Shown in pieces: positions 1 to 5,363 of a stretch of 7,819 bases of DNA. The notes under the pieces are model-generated. The model was not told where the DNA came from. It saw nothing but the letters and a program-made list of their open reading frames with translations, and did not search any database. Both the position numbers and the translations under genes were made by a program. Source of the stretch: a bacterium (lineage in GTDB: Bacteria; Patescibacteria; Dojkabacteria; SC72). Location: NCBI GenBank assembly GCA_029553845.1, contig JAKPKF010000057.1:1-7819 (forward strand), in the 5' to 3' direction. Position 1 is the first letter of the stretch, and each line of letters starts with the position of its first letter.

Positions 1-1058
1 AATTGAGTCCATGCTGTTGGAGTTGCAGTAACCAGCTCCATTCCACTAGGATATCCTGTTTCTTGTTTTAACCAATAATGTAATCCTGATACTCTCATTT
101 GTACTTCTGAATATTCAGGCGATACTCGTACAGTTTCTTCATCAATCCATCCAATACAGAGGATATTTTCAACTCCTGTGAAATACCCTAAGACTTCACT
201 GTCTGATCGTTCCACTACGAGAATAGCTTTACTTCGATCTCGAATCTCTGTTATTCCTACTGCATCATAAGCGGTAATCTGGAAATTCCATCCACCTTCT
301 TCGATTGCACCAACAATACTACTCACAGATACAGGTATAGTTTCTTGGTCTATATAAACATAGCGATATCCTGTTCTGGATTTTCCATTATCAGCAGTTA
401 CGGTACAAGAAATTCTGTGGATTCCAGCAGTATCAAAGGTTATGGTTGGCGTTGCTGTATCCATTCCAGACGTAGCGCTGGCGGTTGAAGCCACCCATAA
501 ATATGTTGTAATGGAAGCACCAACTACCCACGATTCACTTGCGTCAGGAGTAATGGAAATATCAGTTAAATCTCCTAATGTTAGTACGTAATCAGAACCC
601 ATATTTACAACTGGCAAGCAATTCGCGTGTTGATCACTATATACTATATCGTAATCCATGAGAGCTGATGTTTCTTCAATTGTCAGATGCCTTTGCCACG
701 GTAGAAACTCATCAAGAATAGTTATGTAATCATTATTTTCTAATCCAGATAATTCACTGGTTTCATTGATATAGAATACTGTTGCTGATGGGGTTTTTCG
801 TATTCTTGCTATCCCTTTATCAGATTTTCCAGCTGCGGAACCAAATAGAACAGTCATTCCATTAATAACATCACCAAGAGTACCACTACCGCCGTCATAG
901 GTTATTTGTACCAAAGGATCGCTAAAAGTAGCCTGATTGACTCTTGCAGTATAAACAGTAGCAGATTGAGGAATTAGCACAGATAATTTATGCCATACAC
1001 CCTCTTTACGGAGTAGAGTTAATTCAGAAGAAGTCATTGCTCTTGGGAAAAGACTCAT
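1..1058 (-). CDS. Tail hub/tip-like protein with Ig/PKD-like domain (partial, C-terminus missing)
   Basis: The first 352 codons of a gene that runs off the left edge without a stop. It starts MSLFPRAMTS at 1058, overlapping the previous stop as ATGA. The ribosome binding site is weak (AGG about eight bases upstream), consistent with coupling. Residues 20-125 are beta-rich, with GVWHKLSVLIPQ and TLGDVINGMTVLFG. Residues about 157-237 look like a PKD/Ig-type sandwich: TTYLWVAST, then ATPTITFDTAGIHRISCTV, then TADNGKSRTGYRYVYI, matching the W...TPT..F..AG.+.....V...NG.S pattern of PKD domains. Residues 250-345 form another beta-rich part (GGWNFQITAYD, VENILCIGWID). Position after tape measure and distal tail protein suggests a tip hub or receptor-facing protein; Ig-like domains are common in such proteins and often bind carbohydrates. 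The hub role is inference; the open frame and PKD-like domain are seen. Confidence 0.65.
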   Translation of the reverse strand, partial: MSLFPRAMTSSELTLLRKEGVWHKLSVLIPQSATVYTARVNQATFSDPLVQITYDGGSGTLGDVINGMTVLFGSAAGKSDKGIARIRKTPSATVFYINETSELSGLENNDYITILDEFLPWQRHLTIEETSALMDYDIVYSDQHANCLPVVNMGSDYVLTLGDLTDISITPDASESWVVGASITTYLWVASTASATSGMDTATPTITFDTAGIHRISCTVTADNGKSRTGYRYVYIDQETIPVSVSSIVGAIEEGGWNFQITAYDAVGITEIRDRSKAILVVERSDSEVLGYFTGVENILCIGWIDEETVRVSPEYSEVQMRVSGLHYWLKQETGYPSGMELVTATPTAWTQ

Positions 1059-1450
1059 TCTGCCGCCTGTTCTTCTAATCTCGTAAACGTTATAACGATA
1101 TCTAATCGTCTGGAAGCTCGATATTCTTCGTTTTCAGGCCAGATCATCACAGCTTTATAAGTTTTGAATAGAGAATCAGACTCATCTTCGTCACGTGTTC
1201 TAGTAGTTATGAATATTTCCGAACTAGCACCAGTACAGAAAGTACGCAGTTGATCTCTCTGTGCTTGAGTTAAGTAACCATAAGTCCAAGTAGTCGAGGA
1301 GTACCCTGCCCCTCTTTTCAAACCAGAACCTAAATCAAGTAGTTGAGAATAGAACTTAAAATCCGTTTTAGGGTCGGGGACTTTTGTAGTTAAAGCATCA
1401 AGACTTACGAGACCTGCTACTGATGTACCTATTTTAAAGCTACTGGCCAT
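1055..1450 (-). CDS. Minor tail protein, probable distal tail (Dit-like) or tail-tip protein
   Basis: A 131-residue protein directly after the tape measure gene, the slot used for distal tail proteins that cap the tube and attach the tip complex. It shows alternating beta strands around one central helix: GAGYSSTTWTYGYL leads into the helix TQAQRDQLRTFC, followed by strands SEIFITTRTR, YKAVMIWPENE and RLDIVITFTRLEE. This strand-helix-strand order resembles the tube-like fold of Dit N-terminal domains and of other small tail-tip proteins, but there is no signature residue, so the exact role is uncertain. The start is fixed by AGGAGG four bases upstream. The stop TGA overlaps the start of the next gene as ATGA, so the two products are likely made together. 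Confidence 0.55.
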   Translation of the reverse strand: MASSFKIGTSVAGLVSLDALTTKVPDPKTDFKFYSQLLDLGSGLKRGAGYSSTTWTYGYLTQAQRDQLRTFCTGASSEIFITTRTRDEDESDSLFKTYKAVMIWPENEEYRASRRLDIVITFTRLEEQAAE

Positions 1451-3898
1451 CTATCCTCCTACCGCCTGAAGAAAAACGTCTTCAGCAATTCTTTGCATAG
1501 CATGCTGGAACTGTTTAAGTGGGTCTGTACTTCCTACTGAAATTGAAGCTTGAATTGCAATTGGTTGTCGCTTGCCAAGAAAGCTTGCAAGAATATTCTG
1601 TTGACTCAAGGGACCTCCTAGGAGCTTTTCTAGGGTAGTAGTTGTTCGATTATTAAGAACGTATTCTCTACCCTCTTCACCTACTTCGTACAGACCTCTA
1701 CCTACATATCCTCCGGAAGCTCGAGACATGTACCCTCCCATTCTTCGAGTTCCTGGGACCTGTATCCCTGAAGATCTAAGAACAGCATTTACTGCAGACA
1801 TAACATATGCAACTTCAGCATCAGTAAATCTCTTCATAATCTCAAGACGCTTTTGGAGTCCCTTGACAAGATCTTCGAGCTCTCGTCTCATATTCTCATA
1901 TCTTTTTTGTCTCTGTTCATTATAATTCTTCTGAAGATCTCGAAGACGTAATTGATGCTCTTCTTGATCTCTCTTCTGCTGAAGCTTAAAGTCTTCTTCT
2001 TGCTGCTTCAATCGAATTTGAAATTCTTCTATTCTACGAGCTCTTTCGTAAGCAAAGTCACTCTCTAAATCCGCAATTCTTTGAGCAGATTGAGCTTTTC
2101 GTCGAGCTCTTTCATCATTAAAGTCTTCTTCGGCTTCTCGACGCTTTCGTTCGTAAGCTCGCATCTCTCTAACAATGCCAAGAGCATCTCGATCAGCTAC
2201 AAGATCATACATTCTTTCATTATGATCTTCTCTCATTCGACGAAGTTCTTTTTGGAAGTCCTCTTCCGCCTCAAGAGCTTCTTGACCGAAGTCTCGAATA
2301 AGATCCATTCTTTGACGATAGTAACTTTCTTCGGATCTCTGTTCATCCCGATAGAAATCTTCTATAAACTGACCTCTAGTTCTTTGATACTCTTCAACTT
2401 CTCTAGCAACTTGTTTCTCGTAATCCTCAATGATTTCAGATCTCTTACGATGATATTCTTCAGTTGCTTCAACTTCTTGTTCTCTATAGTTCTCAATAAT
2501 TTGGAGAGCACTTTCTCGAAGTTTCGTTGCTTCTTGAATTGCAGCTTCAGATAAGATAATCTTCCCTGCAGCATCTGAAGCAGTATCTCCTAGATCTTCA
2601 ATTGTATTCGTTAGAACACCTATTGAATGACCCCATTTCGAAGCAGTATCTTCCCCAAAGAGCTTCCCTGCTTGATAGGCAAGAACTGTAAGAGTCTTTC
2701 CTGCTATAGTCCCTGCTTTTTCCCAACCAGCAGCTTCGGCGATCATATTATATCCGACGACTCCAACTCCAGCACCGGCAGCAGAGGATGCTAAGAGTCC
2801 TCCAGCACCTACAGCAATTGCCTTACCTGTTGAAATAATTCCCTGGATCAAACCTGATTGACCTAAAATTCCCATAAGGTTTGTCATAGCAGCAATACCA
2901 GCCATCATCTGACCAATAAAAACTGCCATCTTACCAAGAATAATAGTACCTCCACCAAGAATAGCAATTCCTGTCGCTACTTCTGGATGCTCTTCAATAA
3001 ATTCTGCAGCTTCTCTAGCAACAGTTGCAATCTTCTCCATTACAGGGAGCATGGTTGTTGCAAGAACTTCACCAATTCTAATAGTTGACTGTTCTAAGTC
3101 TTTTGTAATTGATAGCCATTCTTGAGATACTCCAGAAGACATCCCTGCATATTCTACATATTTTTGAATAGGACTAAGAAGATTCTCACCAAACTTTTGA
3201 AGCTGAACACCTGTCATTGAAAGAGTAAAACCTGTCACACCTAGCATAACAGCTTTACCCCAAGCTTTACTCTTTCGATTAAAGCCTTCTATTTTCTGAC
3301 CAGCTCCTTCAACAGCTTTCCCTGCCTGATCAGCAGCAGGAGTCATTTGCTTGAAAGCATCTACATCTTTGAGAATTTGAGATCGGCTCTTTTGACCAAC
3401 AACCGCCATTCCATCCAGTGCCGTTGCAGCTTCATCAATACTCATTCCCATTGAAGAAGCATAGTCTTCAACAACTTTTGCAGTTTCTTGAAAAGATTGG
3501 GGAGTTACCTTTGCTTGAGAAGCTACTCCTGCAAGGGATTCTGATGCAGAAGTTGCAGCAGCAGCTGTTTGATTGAGACTTTCGGTCATTGGGGCTGAAG
3601 TAAATTTCCCCGAAGATATGTCTCTCCATCTTTGAGTTGTCTGATCAAAAACAGCGTTTACTGTTCTTCCTGCTGAAGCACTAGCTTGTTGAGCAGTAGT
3701 AAGGTCCTCGAAAGATTTTGCAGCCTGGCTAGCAGCTTGACCAGATTGGGAGACTCCACCAGAACCCATCCCAGAACCTGTAGTTCCTCCTGGGCTTTGT
3801 TCTAATCGACGGATACTCTCTCGAACATTCTGAAGAGAAGACTGATCGACTAAGAACTTAATTATTAGATTAAGAAACTTATTCTCTCCTGCCATCAT
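1451..3898 (-). CDS. Tail tape measure protein
   Basis: An 815-residue protein, the largest gene here, right after the chaperone pair as expected for the tape measure that sets tail length. At about 0.15 nm per residue it would predict a tail near 120 nm. N-terminal residues 1-210 are Ala/Ser/Gln-rich helices. Hydrophobic stretches at about 214-230 and 305-385 (many Gly/Ala/Ile/Met) resemble the membrane-active segments of this family. Residues about 455-690 are a long charged coiled coil with a strict 11-residue repeat. Residues 720-750, with GGYVGRGLYEVGEEGREYVL, match the GG...VGE.G.E.VL motif common near tape measure C-termini. No peptidase or lysozyme domain is seen. Two ATG codons are in tandem; GAGG lies three bases before the first and six before the second (3895), which may be used. 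The stop is followed directly by the next start. Confidence 0.92.
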   Translation of the reverse strand: MMAGENKFLNLIIKFLVDQSSLQNVRESIRRLEQSPGGTTGSGMGSGGVSQSGQAASQAAKSFEDLTTAQQASASAGRTVNAVFDQTTQRWRDISSGKFTSAPMTESLNQTAAAATSASESLAGVASQAKVTPQSFQETAKVVEDYASSMGMSIDEAATALDGMAVVGQKSRSQILKDVDAFKQMTPAADQAGKAVEGAGQKIEGFNRKSKAWGKAVMLGVTGFTLSMTGVQLQKFGENLLSPIQKYVEYAGMSSGVSQEWLSITKDLEQSTIRIGEVLATTMLPVMEKIATVAREAAEFIEEHPEVATGIAILGGGTIILGKMAVFIGQMMAGIAAMTNLMGILGQSGLIQGIISTGKAIAVGAGGLLASSAAGAGVGVVGYNMIAEAAGWEKAGTIAGKTLTVLAYQAGKLFGEDTASKWGHSIGVLTNTIEDLGDTASDAAGKIILSEAAIQEATKLRESALQIIENYREQEVEATEEYHRKRSEIIEDYEKQVAREVEEYQRTRGQFIEDFYRDEQRSEESYYRQRMDLIRDFGQEALEAEEDFQKELRRMREDHNERMYDLVADRDALGIVREMRAYERKRREAEEDFNDERARRKAQSAQRIADLESDFAYERARRIEEFQIRLKQQEEDFKLQQKRDQEEHQLRLRDLQKNYNEQRQKRYENMRRELEDLVKGLQKRLEIMKRFTDAEVAYVMSAVNAVLRSSGIQVPGTRRMGGYMSRASGGYVGRGLYEVGEEGREYVLNNRTTTTLEKLLGGPLSQQNILASFLGKRQPIAIQASISVGSTDPLKQFQHAMQRIAEDVFLQAVGG
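1455..1460 (-). promoter_or_regulatory. Ribosome binding site overlapping the tape measure stop region
   Basis: AGGAGG is formed by the last codons of the tape measure gene (GTA GGA GGA TAG) and sits four bases before the ATG at 1450. The stop codon TAG abuts that ATG, so ribosomes ending the tape measure can restart at once. Confidence 0.75.
1889..2488 (-). repeat. 11-residue (33-base) coiled-coil repeat within the tape measure gene
   Basis: Residues 471-670 of the tape measure protein carry an aromatic or bulky anchor every 11 residues, usually preceded by two acidic residues: Y471, Y482, Y493, Y504, F515, Y526, F537, F548, H559, then after a one-residue phase slip Y582, F593, F615, F626, F637, H648, Y659, M670. 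Typical units are HRKRSEIIEDY, YRQRMDLIRDF, AYERARRIEEF and QIRLKQQEEDF. The units are alike in pattern but diverged in sequence, so this is an old repeat. Confidence 0.85.
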
Positions 3899-4561
3899 CT
3901 GCCTCGATCTTATTCTGTACGATCTGCTTTAGAGATCTCCATGTTAGGAGATCCTCAATAAGAGTTTCTGAGAGTTCAAAAGCAGGTTTCCCCAGAACAT
4001 CAATAAACTTCCAGCTACCCCACCCATCTGAGAACCCTTCTAGAAGAGTAAAGATCTGCCAAGAAAGTTCTCTTTCATGAAAAGTGACTAGGTCCGGGAG
4101 ATCTTCAATCTTCTCCCGAGACCTCTTGACATACTTGATTAGTCTGGAGTAGCTTTCGTCACTTTTTTTTGGTCTTCCTCTTTTGAAGAATCTTCAAGGT
4201 CTTGAGGTCTCCAGTGAGGATTCAATTCATATGTTGCTGTCTCCCATCGAGCTTCGAATGTCTCAGGGAGATTAGCAAATTCCTCAAAAGTGATTGGCCA
4301 GGAATCAAACCCTTCGTGTTCAATTACTGATGCAATCATTGCTGGGTATAGCATTGTATGGAGAAGCCTTCGAGATAAAGCTTTTAGATCCGAAACATCT
4401 AGATCTTTTAGACTTTCTTCTTGAAAAGCAGAATCCGCCAAGACAGTTCTATAAAACCCAATTTCAGCAGAAGACTCAGATACCACTACCTTATAGGGAG
4501 AATACTCAACAACTCGAGTTTTCTTAGAGATGCTCATAGAAGCAGACCACTCTCTTTGCAT
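3879..4561 (-). CDS. Tail assembly chaperone, -1 frameshift fusion (GT-type) product
   Basis: If ribosomes slip by -1 on A AAA AAA at 4169-4163, translation continues for 94 codons from AGT (4163) to a TAA at 3881-3879, giving a 227-residue fusion (133 + 94). The extension begins SDESYSRLIKYVK, contains LSWQIFTLLEG and DGWGSWKFIDV, and ends EADDGRRE. It is open throughout and has no ATG, and the -1 frame is closed just upstream by TGA at 4196-4194, so it cannot plausibly be translated except by frameshift. It fills nearly all the space between the chaperone stop and the tape measure, and overlaps the tape measure start by 20 bases. This is the classical G/GT arrangement of siphovirus and many myovirus tails, where the T part recruits tube subunits. 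A homopolymer sequencing error is the main alternative. Confidence 0.8.
4090..4124 (-). other. RNA hairpin downstream of the slippery site
   Basis: On the transcript AGGTC-T-CGGGAG pairs with CTCCCG-GACCT: eleven base pairs with a single bulged U and a 12-base loop (4112-4101). It is markedly more GC-rich than its surroundings. It begins 38 bases after the slippery site, further than the usual 5-9 bases. A longer-range 8-bp pairing (AAAGUGAC at 4165-4158 with GUCACUUU at 4088-4081) encloses it. It may stimulate slippage, but that is inference. Confidence 0.45.
4139..4561 (-). CDS. Tail assembly chaperone, short (G-type) product
   Basis: A 140-residue product of zero-frame translation, equivalent in position to lambda gpG. 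Such proteins bind the tape measure and help the tube polymerise around it, and are absent from the finished virion. The helical core has LHTMLYPAMIASVIEHEGF, then EFANLPETFEARWETATYELNPHW, a pattern common in these chaperones, and a charged tail KEEDQKKVTKATPD that holds the slippage site. It overlaps the end of the tail tube gene. Two starts are possible: ATG 4561 (MQREWSASM) and ATG 4537 (MSISKKTRVV). Neither has a strong ribosome binding site; the second gives a shorter overlap of 14 bases with the tube gene and a more natural N-terminus. The family call rests on position, the downstream frameshift and composition. Confidence 0.75.
   Translation of the reverse strand: MQREWSASMSISKKTRVVEYSPYKVVVSESSAEIGFYRTVLADSAFQEESLKDLDVSDLKALSRRLLHTMLYPAMIASVIEHEGFDSWPITFEEFANLPETFEARWETATYELNPHWRPQDLEDSSKEEDQKKVTKATPD
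4163..4169 (-). promoter_or_regulatory. -1 programmed frameshift slippery heptamer A AAA AAA
   Basis: The zero frame reads CAA AAA AAA GTG, a run of eight A. In the correct phase this is the slippery heptamer A AAA AAA followed by G, on which both tRNAs can re-pair after a one-base backward slip. It lies in the only interval (4193 to 4141) where a -1 shift joins the two open frames. Confidence 0.8.
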
Positions 4562-5333
4562 TACCTGGAGCTGTAGTAAACTCTAGACTGGTTGTCCCAA
4601 TTGTGACTCCATTGGTCTGAGCAACACCATCAACCCAGATAGCTAGTTTCGCTGTATTTGCACAAGTTCTTGATAGGAGGAAGGTTGTTGTTGCTGTTGA
4701 TGCTAACCAAGAATCAACTCCCGGACGATATCGACTTTGACCTATCAATGCTTGAGCTTCAGTAAACCCTTCGGTCTCATCAGCAAAGGCAGTTTCCCAT
4801 AAATGAGCATCTACAACTGCAGGACTAATAATGTATTGATGTTCAGCAGGATTTTCTGAGAATCCTCCAGGATGTGCATAGAGAGTAGCTTTCGGTAGAA
4901 GAGCATATCTCCACTGACGAATCCCTGATTCATCAAGAGCTTGCTGATAGAGAAGTAAGCCTACTTGGGGTTCAAACCCCTGCTCACTAGTTCCCAAACC
5001 TACTAATGTAGATTCACCAACAACAACTTGATTAGTCCCAGAAAGTAGAGCAAGAAGAGTTTGATTCTCTTCAGCAACGGTTAAGTCACCAGAGATTGCT
5101 TCCTTTGAGGGAAGATAGTCTACTTGAAGAACACGATCATCTCCCACATGAGAGATCTTCACTGGGTCGGGAATTGTAAGATTAAAGGTCTTACTCCCAA
5201 CCATTTGGATACCGGAATACGCTGTTTCGCCGGAGTTCCCTGTAGTTGCAGCAGGGCTCCCACTCTCGTTAAGAGCAAAGACAGTCGCATACCTCATCCC
5301 TACGCCATATTGTCTACCAGATACATTTGCCAT
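4524..5333 (-). CDS. Major tail tube protein with C-terminal extra domain
   Basis: A 269-residue protein that by position and composition is the tail tube subunit, stacked as hexameric rings around the tape measure. It is beta-strand and Gly/Thr/Ser-rich, starting with MANVSGRQYGVGMRYATVFAL. The middle has VDYLPSKEAISGDLTVAEENQTLLALLSG split over strands and a short helix, the kind of pattern seen in siphovirus tube proteins. Residues about 212-269 look like a separate small beta-sandwich: a Ser/Thr-rich link (SWLASTATTTF), then LAIWVDGVAQTNGVTIG and LEFTTAPGNAKRVVCFYE, resembling the surface add-on domains found at tube-protein C-termini. The start is fixed by AAGGAG seven bases upstream. 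The stop lies inside the following gene. The neighbouring sugar-transfer enzyme makes this an obvious candidate acceptor, which is inference. Tube identity is fairly sure; the domain boundary is approximate. Confidence 0.75.
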   Translation of the reverse strand: MANVSGRQYGVGMRYATVFALNESGSPAATTGNSGETAYSGIQMVGSKTFNLTIPDPVKISHVGDDRVLQVDYLPSKEAISGDLTVAEENQTLLALLSGTNQVVVGESTLVGLGTSEQGFEPQVGLLLYQQALDESGIRQWRYALLPKATLYAHPGGFSENPAEHQYIISPAVVDAHLWETAFADETEGFTEAQALIGQSRYRPGVDSWLASTATTTFLLSRTCANTAKLAIWVDGVAQTNGVTIGTTSLEFTTAPGNAKRVVCFYEHL

Positions 5334-5340
5334 TACTTAT

Positions 5341-5346
5341 CTCCTT
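5341..5346 (-). promoter_or_regulatory. Strong ribosome binding site of the tail tube gene
   Basis: AAGGAG seven bases before the ATG at 5333 fixes that start. It is among the strongest sites in the window, as expected for a protein needed in many copies per virion. Confidence 0.75.
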
Positions 5347-5362
5347 TCCCGACGAAGCGGGA
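5347..5362 (-). other. Small GC-rich intergenic hairpin before the tail tube gene
   Basis: TCCCG and CGGGA form a 5-bp stem around a 6-base loop in the only real gap of the window (30 bases). There is no T-run after it, and AAGGAG follows at once, so it is not a good intrinsic terminator. It could mark an mRNA end or processing point that protects the tail tube message, or it could be chance. Confidence 0.35.
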
Positions 5363-5363
5363 T

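Noticed and set aside
1728..1925. Plus-strand open frame of 65 codons
   Set aside because: Opposite the tape measure C-terminal region; no start signal and no recognisable protein.
2081..2554. Long plus-strand open frame (157 codons) opposite the tape measure gene
   Set aside because: It is antisense to the coiled-coil repeat; its Ser/Phe/Leu/Ile-rich translation is what the complement of Glu/Arg/Lys-rich codons gives. No ribosome binding site or family likeness was seen.
2362..2574. 70-codon minus-strand open frame inside the tape measure gene
   Set aside because: It overlaps fully with the strongly supported tape measure frame, and its Lys/Leu-rich sequence is a frame shadow of the repeat.
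1451..3898. Lytic transglycosylase or peptidase domain within the tape measure protein
   Set aside because: I looked for catalytic motifs in the N-terminal, hydrophobic and C-terminal parts and saw none; the sequence is helices, hydrophobic stretches and coiled coil.
3899..4138. Intergenic region or missing small gene between chaperone and tape measure
   Set aside because: The stretch is continuous coding in the -1 frame of the chaperone with no start codon, so it is best explained as the frameshift extension.
4294..4527. Plus-strand open frame of 77 codons
   Set aside because: Antisense to the tail assembly chaperone, which is better supported by context and frameshift structure.
5347..5362. 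Intrinsic terminator after the glycosyltransferase-methyltransferase gene
   Set aside because: The stem is only 5 bp and no T-run follows; a ribosome binding site and the next gene come immediately after.
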